The notes below the pieces were generated by a model, which did no database searches, was not told where the DNA came from, and saw nothing but the letters and a program-made list of their open reading frames with translations. Position numbers and translations under genes: made by a program. Of a stretch of 64,000 nt of DNA, positions 1 through 8,308 are shown piece by piece. The DNA is from Clostridium septicum (lineage in GTDB: Bacteria > Bacillota > Clostridia > Clostridiales > Clostridiaceae), in contig NZ_CP023671.1 of assembly GCF_003606265.1 (NCBI RefSeq), positions 1,116,001 through 1,180,000 on the forward strand. Reading direction: 5' to 3'. Numbering within the stretch: the stretch's first letter is position 1; every line of letters starts with the position of its first letter.

Positions 1-803
1 ATTGCAAAAACAAAATCAACCTTATTTTCATCTGCAGTTTGAATAAGCTCTTGCATTCTAGCAAGCTCTGATTCTGGGTACGGTTCTCTCCACTTTTCTC
101 TATGGTATGGATCAGATTTAGGAGCATATATATACGCGTTCATCTTATATTCTCCATACATCCTAAGTTGATCTAATCTTTCTTGTTGAGTCCAAGGTGT
201 TCCATAAAACCCTTCAACTACAGCTCTTAAAGCTATACTCGGTTCATCTTTAACAACAATTTCACTTAAAGTCTTATCCTTATTTACAATTTGCTTTAAA
301 GTTTGTACCCCATAAAAAGTTCCAGTTTCACCATGTCCCCTAATAACTATTTTATCCCCATTTTCGCTATCTTGTGTAGCTAGAATATAGCTTTCAGGAT
401 TATTTTTATTTTCTACTGTTACTCCCATTTCAATTAAAGCATTATCCATTTCCACTAAATTGTCATTACTTTCCCCTATGTATATAGTAGTTGCTCCATC
501 TACTATAGTTTCATTTACAGTAACACCTAAGTTCTTTAATATCTCCTTTAACAACTCAACTGCATAAGCATCAGCACTATCTCCTCCAACTATGTTTACA
601 GAGTCATTTAAATTAACTATACCACCTATTACGTTCATTTCCTTAGGCATTGGCATAATCTTCATACTTTCTGCTACATCTGCATTAGCAATTTCCTTAG
701 CAATATCACCTGTTGCATATACACTAATTGCTAAGGTTGAATTTAAAGATAATATTAAAGTTAATGCCAGCCCTAATTTCTTTGCAAGTTTCTTTTTAAT
801 CAT
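1..803 (-). CDS. GH84 beta-N-acetylglucosaminidase (NagH/NagJ-like), N-terminal part, cut by window edge
   Basis: The reading frame is open to the window edge, so only about 267 N-terminal residues are seen. Residues 1-30 look like a signal peptide (Lys-rich start, then a hydrophobic stretch ending VYA). Residues ~45-185 match the GH20b-like domain that precedes GH84 catalytic domains. The catalytic domain starts near 190 with VEGFYGTPW (197-205) and YAPKSDPYH, as in the two complete GH84 proteins of this window. The catalytic Asp pair lies beyond the edge. The ATG at 803 is preceded by a GGGGG ribosome site. The family removes terminal beta-GlcNAc from glycoproteins or glycans outside the cell. 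Anchor and accessory modules are not visible. Confidence 0.9.
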   Translation of the reverse strand, partial: MIKKKLAKKLGLALTLILSLNSTLAISVYATGDIAKEIANADVAESMKIMPMPKEMNVIGGIVNLNDSVNIVGGDSADAYAVELLKEILKNLGVTVNETIVDGATTIYIGESNDNLVEMDNALIEMGVTVENKNNPESYILATQDSENGDKIVIRGHGETGTFYGVQTLKQIVNKDKTLSEIVVKDEPSIALRAVVEGFYGTPWTQQERLDQLRMYGEYKMNAYIYAPKSDPYHREKWREPYPESELARMQELIQTADENKVDFVFA

Positions 804-1138
804 AAAATACCCCCATTACAAAATAAAAAGCTAAAAACTTAAAAAACATAAGGCATAAAAGACCTATAATGTAATTTAAACTTTTTAGCTACTTTGTTAT
901 AATAAATAACATTACTAAAAATATGAAATCTATACCAAAAACAAAAATACCCATTGGTTTCATAAGTAAAATAGAAATGTAAAATTCAGAAAAAGGTAAT
1001 ATATATAAAAAAATTAAGGATATCCCTGTTTATGGTAATAGATGCTCTACAATTATTATACTTGCTAAATAATGTTATGTAAACCTTTTTATGTACTGTT
1101 TTCAGAAAATTCACATCATATTAACAATATTATTTAAC
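804..1138. other. Intergenic region, leader of the cut GH84 gene
   Basis: No gene is seen. On the minus strand this is the leader of the GH84 gene ending at 803. A 9-bp inverted repeat (829-837 with 882-890, AGCTAAAAA/TTTTTAGCT) could fold around a 44-nt loop just upstream of the ribosome site. No clear promoter was assigned. Confidence 0.4.
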
Positions 1139-1166
1139 CAAAAAAGAGCTATTATAAATAGCTCCT
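1139..1166 (-). terminator. Rho-independent terminator after the secreted 179-aa protein gene
   Basis: The inverted repeat GAGCTATT (1146-1153) / AATAGCTC (1157-1164) is followed on the minus strand by a run of T. It lies about 30 bp past the stop of the gene at 1197-1736. Confidence 0.8.
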
Positions 1167-1196
1167 CTTTAGTATATATAGAATAAAACTTCTTAA

Positions 1197-1736
1197 TTAA
1201 ATTCTATTTGCATAACTGTGTAATATATTAATAGCAGATCTTAATGTTGCATCATTAAGGGCTCCTGCTTCCATTTCTTGAGTTAACACTAAGTTTAATG
1301 TATTTATAACATTTTCTTTATTTTCTATAGTATCTTGTCTTTCTTTTGAAAATACTATTTCTACATTTTTTATTGCATTTAACACTCTGTTTATTCTGTA
1401 AGTTAAATCTCTTACTTCATCTCCAGATTCTTCAATCCATTCTACATGCTCATTATTTATTTCTAAACCTCTTACTCTGTCTAAAGAAGCTGTAGCAAAA
1501 ATCACCATTCTTTCATAGCTTATTCCATCTGTAAAATCTGCATTATCCACTAAATCAATTGCTATTCTCATTTCTTCTATTGCATAATTTAGTTCCTCAC
1601 GTTGATCTTCTGTTAAATTTGAACTTTCAATAACTTCATTTGTTGTTGCAGCAATATTCAATGCTGGTGTAACTCCCATTAATACTCCACTTGCTAAAGC
1701 TGTACAAATAATTTTTTTAACCTTGATTTTAATCAT
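1197..1736 (-). CDS. Secreted protein with one copy of an unrecognised helical domain
   Basis: 179 residues. Residues 1-30 form a signal peptide nearly identical to that of the neighbouring 428-aa protein. The rest (about 40-176) is one copy of a domain that occurs twice in that neighbour. Conserved pieces include LNYAIEEM, AIDLVDNADFTDG, SYERMV, SLDRVRGLEINNEHVEWI, DEVRDLTYRINRVL and QDTIENKENVINTLNLVL. There is no LPXTG motif and no C-terminal membrane segment, so it should be released. The ribosome site AAAGGGAG precedes ATG 1736. I do not recognise the family. The predicted fold is mostly helical and acidic. It is clearly a paralogue of the next gene, arisen by duplication. Confidence 0.85.
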   Translation of the reverse strand: MIKIKVKKIICTALASGVLMGVTPALNIAATTNEVIESSNLTEDQREELNYAIEEMRIAIDLVDNADFTDGISYERMVIFATASLDRVRGLEINNEHVEWIEESGDEVRDLTYRINRVLNAIKNVEIVFSKERQDTIENKENVINTLNLVLTQEMEAGALNDATLRSAINILHSYANRI

Positions 1737-1910
1737 AAAATTCTCCCTTTTATTTTTTATATTAAAGAAATATACTAAATAAACAAGTCCTTTTTAGAAT
1801 TATTAGTTAATACTACATTTAACTCTAAAAATATTTACAAAATAATTTCACTAAATTATATAAGTATATTTAGACCATTCTTATCTAATAATATCTCTTT
1901 TAACAACTAA

Positions 1911-3197
1911 CTATTTTCTATTATTTTTAATAGTAATTAAACCTAATAATGTAGTAAAAAATCCTAGTGCTAATGATGTAGTCTCAGCTCCTGTTTTTGG
2001 TAATTCAGTGCTATTTTCTTGTTTATTTGAGGAAACTTTTGCATCATTATTACCTAAGTCAGTAGGTGTATAAATTCCTGACTCTGATTTATCTCCTCCT
2101 TCTGGCGTTTCACCTTCTTCCGGCTTTTCACCTTCTTCTGGTTTTTGTCCTTCTTCTGGTTTCTCTCCTATACCTGGATATAGCATATCATCATCTGATG
2201 ATCCATCTCCAAAATTAAGTATTGCATAATAATGCTTATATATATTCTTAGCAGATTCTATTGTGTATTCATTTAATATTTCCGAAGTTTCCTCCTGACT
2301 TATAATTAATTTTAATGTATCTAATACATTTTGTTTATTTTCTACAGTATCTTGTCTTTCTTCTGAAAATACTACTTCAACATTTTTTATTGCATGTAAC
2401 ACTCTGTTTATTCTGTAAGTTAAATCTCTTACTTCATCTCCAGATTCTTCAATCCATACTACATGCTCATTATTTATTTCTAAACCTCTTACTCTGTCTA
2501 AAGAAGCTGTAGCAAAAGCTACCATTCTTTCATAGCTTGTTCCATCTGTAAAGTCTGCATTGTCCACTAGATCAATTGCTATTTTCATTTCTTCTATTGC
2601 ATAGTTTAATTGTTCTAGTTGTTCTTCTGTTAATCCTGGTTTCTCTACATCTGGACTATCTATTTTCCCATTATACATATGTAATATATTAACAGCAGAT
2701 CTTAAAGTTGCATTATTAAGAATTCCTACTTCCATTTCCTGAGTTAATACTAGGTTTAATGTGTTTATAACATTTTCTTTATTTTCTACAGTATCTTGTC
2801 TATCTTCTGAAAATACTATTTCAACATTTTTTATTGCGTGTAACACTCTGTTTATTCTGTAAGTTAAATCTCTTACTTCATCTCCAGATTCTTCAATCCA
2901 TTCTACATGCTCATTATTTATTTCTAAACCTCTTACTCTGTCTAAAGAAGCTGTAGCAAAAGCTACCATTCTTTCATAGCTTGTTCCATCTGTAAAGTCT
3001 GCATTATCCACTAGATCAATTGCTATTTTCATTTCTTCTATTGCATAGTTTAATTGTTCTAGTTGTTCTTCTGTTAAATTTGAGTCCTCAATGACTTCAT
3101 TTGTTGTTGCAACAATATTCAACGCTGGTGTAACTCCTATTAATACTCCACTTGCTAAAGCTGCGCAAATAATTTTTTTCACTTTGATTTTAATCAT
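1911..3197 (-). CDS. LPXTG-anchored surface protein with two copies of the unrecognised domain
   Basis: 428 residues: signal peptide (1-30), domain copy A (~41-176), copy B (~188-320), a Glu/Pro/Gly/Lys-rich wall-spanning linker with repeated KPEEG-like units (~345-375), then LPKTG, a hydrophobic segment and a KNNRK tail. This is a standard sortase A signal, so the protein should be covalently attached to peptidoglycan. Copies A and B are almost identical around TSYERMVAFATASLDRVRG, and each also matches the single domain of the 179-aa neighbour. Copy B has an altered C-terminal third. The family is not recognised and a ligand cannot be inferred. The spacing and separate ribosome site (GGAGAG before ATG 3197) suggest its own transcript. 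Confidence 0.88.
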   Translation of the reverse strand: MIKIKVKKIICAALASGVLIGVTPALNIVATTNEVIEDSNLTEEQLEQLNYAIEEMKIAIDLVDNADFTDGTSYERMVAFATASLDRVRGLEINNEHVEWIEESGDEVRDLTYRINRVLHAIKNVEIVFSEDRQDTVENKENVINTLNLVLTQEMEVGILNNATLRSAVNILHMYNGKIDSPDVEKPGLTEEQLEQLNYAIEEMKIAIDLVDNADFTDGTSYERMVAFATASLDRVRGLEINNEHVVWIEESGDEVRDLTYRINRVLHAIKNVEVVFSEERQDTVENKQNVLDTLKLIISQEETSEILNEYTIESAKNIYKHYYAILNFGDGSSDDDMLYPGIGEKPEEGQKPEEGEKPEEGETPEGGDKSESGIYTPTDLGNNDAKVSSNKQENSTELPKTGAETTSLALGFFTTLLGLITIKNNRK

Positions 3198-3700
3198 AAA
3201 ATTCTCTCCTTCAATAAGTCTTTAACATAAAGTAAATTTTTCAGATGATAACTTAAATATTTATATGTGATAAAATATATTCTCTCTTATTATTTTTTTA
3301 TTTCTATATAGATAAATTTATAAAGGTATAAATATTATCTTTACAAAATATTTAAGCTAATTATCAATATACTTTTTAAACAACCAACTCCACTCCTTAA
3401 TATTTACTGTCTGTTAATAATTTTTGTTTTTAGATTTTAATAATTACAAAGTAGAGTATATCATAATATGAAAATTTGTAAATTTTCTATACCTTTTTTT
3501 TCTTATATGATTTTTATCAATTTATTTATTAATATTAAATTTTTATTTTTTATTCCAAAAAAAACTCCATACATAAAAAAAAAATATATTATGTTTTTTT
3601 TAATTAATTAATACAATATATTTCTTTATTAAAATTCAAAATTAACATTTATATCTTTTTGTCGTTTTTTTTTGTACGTTTTTTATTTATATATTTCCAA
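3198..3700. other. AT-rich intergenic region without a recognised gene
   Basis: Extremely AT-rich, with long A and T runs. On the minus strand it must hold the promoter of the LPXTG protein gene. I see no ORF with a ribosome site, no RNA gene and no clear -10/-35 pair. Confidence 0.4.
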
Positions 3701-3704
3701 TAAA

Positions 3705-3734
3705 AAAAGTACACTCAGATACAAGTGTACTTTT
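3705..3734 (-). terminator. Rho-independent terminator of the 137-aa hypothetical gene
   Basis: A perfect 11-bp stem AAAAGTACACT (3705-3715) / AGTGTACTTTT (3724-3734) is followed by T residues on the minus strand. It touches the stop codon of the gene at 3733-4146. Confidence 0.85.
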
Positions 3735-4146
3735 ATATATTCTCTATTGCTTTTATAACATCGTTAGAAATTTTAAGATCATTAAAACTTCTTTTTATTT
3801 TACTTTTTAAATCTTCCTCTGATTCTCTCATAGCTAAATACTCTATAATTGCAAATTTTGTTTCAAAAAATGCAAATTTCACGCTTATTAAATCTTTTTT
3901 ATCTATTATATCCTCTTCTATTATTTTAAATAGAATATAAGAATACTTAAAAGCAAAATTAATTAAATCTAATTTTTCTTCTATCTTTAGCTTTTCTAAC
4001 TTATACTTACATCTCATAAAATCGTAGTCATTAATACTAGCTTTATTTATAATAAATTCTCCAGCTTCTTTTTTTATATACTCTTTATTATCTTTAATAT
4101 ATTCTTTTAATATATTAGTTATACAATCTTCTTTCAGTTTAATCAT
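3733..4146 (-). CDS. Hypothetical cytoplasmic helical protein
   Basis: 137 residues, rich in Lys, Glu and Ile, with no signal peptide or membrane segment. The sequence looks all-helical (for example DLINFAFKYSYILFKIIEEDI and FAIIEYLAMRESEEDLKSK). The start ATG 4146 follows a GAGG ribosome site and the gene has its own strong terminator, so it is probably real and monocistronic. I do not recognise a family. It lies between two exported-protein genes but shows nothing that links it to them. Confidence 0.65.
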   Translation of the reverse strand: MIKLKEDCITNILKEYIKDNKEYIKKEAGEFIINKASINDYDFMRCKYKLEKLKIEEKLDLINFAFKYSYILFKIIEEDIIDKKDLISVKFAFFETKFAIIEYLAMRESEEDLKSKIKRSFNDLKISNDVIKAIENI

Positions 4147-4251
4147 ATTAACCTCTTTTTCTTTATATTTTCACTTTGCATTTTTCCTATTTTTACCTAT
4201 TGTATTCTTCTTATTATTAAAATAGTACATTATTATAGTATATAAATACGT

Positions 4252-4289
4252 AAAAAAGGTGAATTCATATTACTGAATTCACCTTTTTT
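4252..4289 (-). terminator. Strong rho-independent terminator after the anchored GH84 gene
   Basis: A perfect 16-bp stem (4252-4267 with 4274-4289, core GGTGAATTCA) has a 6-nt loop and a T run on the minus strand. It lies immediately after the stop of the gene at 4292-7807. Confidence 0.9.
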
Positions 4290-4291
4290 AA

Positions 4292-7200
4292 CTATCTTTT
4301 TGAATTTTTCTTTTTAAATACTAATGTACCTGTTGTTGCAAATGCTGTACCAAGTAAAAGAGCTAGTGCTGCTGATTGTCCACCAGTGTTTGGTAAGTTT
4401 CCATTACCCTTTCCTGGTTCAGTGTTACCTGAATTATTTCCACCACCAGTAGTTCCTCCATTATTGCTTCCACCGTTTCCGCCATTGTTACCATCGTTGT
4501 TTCCACCATTGTTGTTATCTCCGCCTGGAGTACCTGGATTTTTAACTAGTTCTGAAATTGCTTTATTTAAAGATTCCACTGCACTATTAACTTCATCTTG
4601 TGTTACATCTTCTTTTGTCATTACTTCTTTAGCAGACTTTAATGATTTTTCTAGATTTGTCCATGTTTCTTTTGTATAGTCCTCTTCTTTAAGATTTTCT
4701 GCCTTAGCAATTACCTTTGCTAATTCCTCTTTATTTATTTCATTACTTTCTCCTACTCTTGAAAATCCAATTTCATGAAGTATTGGTGCCATACCATCCC
4801 ATGCAATCTTAATTTCAAATATATTTCCTAAAGAAGCTGTATCAAAAGCGTTAAAGCTGTTACCTAACTCTCCAAGATCAGACCAACCATTTTCAGTTCT
4901 TACAGATACTACTGCATTTGAAATTGTACTTGGATTTTGTATAACTGTAACATTTTTAATATTTGTTTCATCAGAAATACGATAAACTAATTCTCCTGTC
5001 TTTGGAGCATTTACACTTGGTTTAAATGTTGTGTTTATTAATCCATCTATTAAATATTCTGCTTCAAACTTTGCTTCTGCACTTGGTCTAGTAACAAAAG
5101 TTACTTTCTTATCAGAACATTGAAGTTCTAAATTATTAATATTAATGTTAACTGTATCCTTAGACTTATTGATTATTCTAACATAACGCCCTTCTATAGC
5201 TCTATTTAAATCTGTTACTTCTGTCCACTCAACACCGTTAATTGATGATTCTAAAACTACTTTATCATTATTTGTATAATCATCTATGATTTTTGTTATT
5301 TCTCTGATTTTATTTAGCTTAATACCAATATAATCATTTTCTGCAAGTGTAGCACCTTCTACCCCTGTAAGTGTAGCTTTATCTGATACAATACTTACAT
5401 TATTTTTCTTTAATGAGTCAACATTTGTATAAGCTTCTTTAATCATACTCTCTTCATTATCTTTATTAATTGAAAACTCTCTTACAGAAATCCAGTTTCC
5501 CTTAATTTCACCAGTTGGTATAAATCTTACATGTTTAGCTTTAACATTTAAACCTTCAACAACTATTTTATTTAGTTGAGGTCCATATTCTTCTCCATTT
5601 AAATCTGTCCAGTTTTCCCCATCCATTGAGTATTGGAACTTACCGTAATTAAATGCTTCTTTACCAGTTGTAGTTTCACCTTGTTCAAATATAATACTGT
5701 TAATTTCAGTTTCCTTACTTAATTCAACAGCCATATAGTCCCCTTCTTTAGCTCCATTACGTATCCAAATTCTTGATGCTGAATTTCCATCTGCTATATT
5801 AAAAATATGTCCATCATATAAAGGTCCCATGTTTGTGTATGGGCGTAAAGTTAACTTTTCCACATCTGGATTTATAACTCCATCAATCTTATCCCCAACT
5901 ACCTTTGATAAATCTTTTATAAATGGAATTAAACGCTTTGTTCCTGGTTCTGGTCTTGCCTTTCTGTCATTAATAAGGTCAATTCTATAACTTCTTGATA
6001 ATGTGTACTTATCAGCACCTTCACCATAGTAAATCATAGCTTTTTCATAATTACCCTTTTCAAATTCAATAGCTGAATTTATATATGCAATTGTTGACTC
6101 TGCTAATGCTTTTAATGAATCAACCCAAGGTTTAATTTCCTTTTTCATTAATTCATTTTTAGATTTATTTTCAAAGTTAATTGTTGCATCTAAAATTTCA
6201 TTATATTCAGCAAGTACTACATTGCTATATTCTAAAATAGATTCATTTGCTCTTAACATTCTTGTGAACTCTTCAATTATTGGTTTAATTTCTTCTGATT
6301 CATCTAATGCTAATCCATGCCAGTTAGGTGCTGGATCACTCATATGTTTTGCAAATGTGTATAGTTCTTCTGTTGCATCTTTATCAATATACTTAAATGA
6401 ATCTTCCCAGCTCTTATCTACATTAAACCCTGCACGATTCCAACCATAGTCTGCAATTGCAAATAATGCTGGTTTTGAAGCTTGCGCTTCTTGCATTGGG
6501 TTAGTTACAATTCCCTTAAAGTTTGTAACTGTTGGATCTAACATTTGACCTTTACCCATTAATAGACGTTTATTATTAATATCATTTACTGGCCAGTTTA
6601 ACCACATAAATGCTTCACGTCCTACTGCTTCTTTAAAGAAATCAAAAGTATCCTTAGTTACCCAACCAAGTATTACGTCACCTGTCCACATAATATCAAC
6701 TGTTTCTGGCATTTGACGCATTGTATTTAAGTATGGGTTATTTACATTTCCACCAGCTGATTCTTTTGTATATACCTTAGGAACAAATATTAAGTTATAT
6801 ATGTCTCCTTTTTCTAAACGCCACTTTTCTAAGTCCTTCATAAGTTTTACTTGATTTGATTCATCACCTTCAGCATCATCTGCAAGTACACCAAATTGAC
6901 GTACACCAATTTCATATAATTGCTCAAACTTAGCAATTATAATTCCTAAATCTTCTTTATAATGTTCTTCAGTATCAAATCTCATAGCTGAATCACCATT
7001 TAAAAACGGGTGAATTGTCCATATAAATTTATTCTTTGTCTTAGTTCCAACTTCAACCATTTCTCTAATTTCAGCTAACTTTTCTTCTGGATATAATTCT
7101 CTCCACTTAAGGCTATGATATTCATCATCCTTTGGTGCAAATATATATGCATTCATTTTAAAGTCTCCACCAAATTCCATTAAGCTTTTACGGTTTTCAT

Positions 7201-7807
7201 TACTCCAAGGAATACCATAATATCCTTCAATAAATCCTCTCCATTGACCATTAGCAAAATCCTTAATTAATAAATTACGGATTTCATTTCCTGATTCTTG
7301 GTTAAAAATATGTTTTAAAGTTGTTATTCCATAAAAAGCTGAATCAGTATCCTTACCTAATACAGCAACTACATTTCCTTTTGCTGATATTATATGAGAA
7401 TCCATATTTTCAAAGTGAGAATCATCAGCTAAATTATTTTCATTAAAATAATTATCTACAACTCCATTTGAATTATTTATTCCCACTATAAAGTTTGTTT
7501 TATCATTCTTTATTTCAGAAGTTACTTCATGTGAAATACCTTTAATAGCTAATACTTCAAACAATCTGTTTTTTGTAGCTTCATCAATATTTTCTTCAAA
7601 TACAACGTTTACTTCTTGGCTAATATTTAACTTTCCATCGTTATATTCTACACTTTGAGGAATTGGATATATTTCATAATTAGCAACCCCTCCAACTTCT
7701 GTAGCTTGTACTTTCTGAACAAATACATTTGGTAATAATGAAAAGAACATAATTACCGTCATAGCTTTAGCTATAAGCCATTTTAACTTCTTAGCTTCTA
7801 ACTTCAT
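4292..7807 (-). CDS. LPXTG-anchored GH84 beta-N-acetylglucosaminidase (NagJ-like)
   Basis: 1171 residues. Signal peptide ~1-36; GH20b-like domain ~43-185; GH84 catalytic domain ~190-480 with IEGYYGIPW, APKDDEYH and the catalytic Asp pair D310-D311 in FGVLADDAEG; helical linker to ~650; CBM32/F5-8-type domain ~665-800; a further beta-rich region to ~1010 including a stretch beginning VTFVTRPSAEAKF; one FIVAR module ~1030-1095; a Gly/Asn-rich linker; LPNTG, a hydrophobic segment and a KKKNSKR tail. It should be wall-anchored and remove terminal GlcNAc from host or microbial glycans, as known for C. perfringens NagJ. The overall order resembles that protein, but NagJ itself is not sortase-anchored in every strain, so no gene symbol is given. 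It has its own terminator. Confidence 0.95.
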   Translation of the reverse strand: MKLEAKKLKWLIAKAMTVIMFFSLLPNVFVQKVQATEVGGVANYEIYPIPQSVEYNDGKLNISQEVNVVFEENIDEATKNRLFEVLAIKGISHEVTSEIKNDKTNFIVGINNSNGVVDNYFNENNLADDSHFENMDSHIISAKGNVVAVLGKDTDSAFYGITTLKHIFNQESGNEIRNLLIKDFANGQWRGFIEGYYGIPWSNENRKSLMEFGGDFKMNAYIFAPKDDEYHSLKWRELYPEEKLAEIREMVEVGTKTKNKFIWTIHPFLNGDSAMRFDTEEHYKEDLGIIIAKFEQLYEIGVRQFGVLADDAEGDESNQVKLMKDLEKWRLEKGDIYNLIFVPKVYTKESAGGNVNNPYLNTMRQMPETVDIMWTGDVILGWVTKDTFDFFKEAVGREAFMWLNWPVNDINNKRLLMGKGQMLDPTVTNFKGIVTNPMQEAQASKPALFAIADYGWNRAGFNVDKSWEDSFKYIDKDATEELYTFAKHMSDPAPNWHGLALDESEEIKPIIEEFTRMLRANESILEYSNVVLAEYNEILDATINFENKSKNELMKKEIKPWVDSLKALAESTIAYINSAIEFEKGNYEKAMIYYGEGADKYTLSRSYRIDLINDRKARPEPGTKRLIPFIKDLSKVVGDKIDGVINPDVEKLTLRPYTNMGPLYDGHIFNIADGNSASRIWIRNGAKEGDYMAVELSKETEINSIIFEQGETTTGKEAFNYGKFQYSMDGENWTDLNGEEYGPQLNKIVVEGLNVKAKHVRFIPTGEIKGNWISVREFSINKDNEESMIKEAYTNVDSLKKNNVSIVSDKATLTGVEGATLAENDYIGIKLNKIREITKIIDDYTNNDKVVLESSINGVEWTEVTDLNRAIEGRYVRIINKSKDTVNININNLELQCSDKKVTFVTRPSAEAKFEAEYLIDGLINTTFKPSVNAPKTGELVYRISDETNIKNVTVIQNPSTISNAVVSVRTENGWSDLGELGNSFNAFDTASLGNIFEIKIAWDGMAPILHEIGFSRVGESNEINKEELAKVIAKAENLKEEDYTKETWTNLEKSLKSAKEVMTKEDVTQDEVNSAVESLNKAISELVKNPGTPGGDNNNGGNNDGNNGGNGGSNNGGTTGGGNNSGNTEPGKGNGNLPNTGGQSAALALLLGTAFATTGTLVFKKKNSKR

Positions 7808-8049
7808 TTATATAATGCCTCCTTTATATTAAGTAAAATGATACATAACAATTCATTTACAATATAAGTCATATTATGTAATTATATTGAATAATTTGCT
7901 ATGCCTAACAAATTATATACTAGATTTTCCACATTAAAAACCTATATATTACATATTTTACACTTTGTTAATAAATTTACATTATTTATTTTTCTAATCA
8001 TTATCACAACTAAAAAAGTATAAAAAATTTCACTAAGGTAACTTTTGAT
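7808..8049. promoter_or_regulatory. Upstream region of the anchored GH84 gene, possible -10 box
   Basis: No gene. On the minus strand a TATAAT hexamer lies at 7912-7917, about 105 bp upstream of the start, followed by TTGTTAG. The same TATAATTTGTTAG string occurs upstream of the membrane-anchored cohesin gene (7907-7917 versus 17783-17793). The -35 match is poor, so this is tentative. Confidence 0.35.
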
Positions 8050-8217
8050 TTGTGGATTTTTTCCCTCATATGTACTTTCTTAAAGTTATCTTATAAAAAT
8101 CTATGGCATATGTACTTTATTTATTTTTTTATTCCTTAAGCCTACATACTGTTTTAAAACCATTATTAAGTTATTTAAAATTTAGATATTAATATAAATT
8201 CCTAAAAAATGAAAAAA
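8050..8217. repeat. Degenerate intergenic repeat, copy A
   Basis: About 170 bp that align with 48022-48180. The best stretch begins with ATTATTAAGTTAT and runs through ATTAATATAA and TTCCTAAA, at roughly 80% identity by eye over the last 60 bp. Both copies lie in the same orientation, each between a minus-strand terminator and the upstream region of the next minus-strand gene. Confidence 0.55.
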
Positions 8218-8291
8218 TATCCTTTTCTAATGAAAAGGATACAGATTGTAGACAAAAAGCATTTTCTCAAGTTGGAGAAAATGCTTTTTGT
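8218..8291 (-). terminator. Tandem terminators after the membrane-anchored LRR gene
   Basis: The first hairpin has a 17-bp stem (8252-8268 with 8275-8291, core GCATTTTCTC). A second has a 10-bp stem (8218-8227 with 8232-8241, TATCCTTTTC) followed on the minus strand by a T run. Both lie just past the stop of the gene at 8309-10444. Confidence 0.85.
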
Positions 8292-8308
8292 TATTATATT
8301 TTTATTTA

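Noticed and set aside
4386..4679. Proline-rich open frame on the plus strand
   Set aside because: It is the antisense reading of the Gly/Asn-rich linker and anchor of the GH84 protein; it has no ribosome site.
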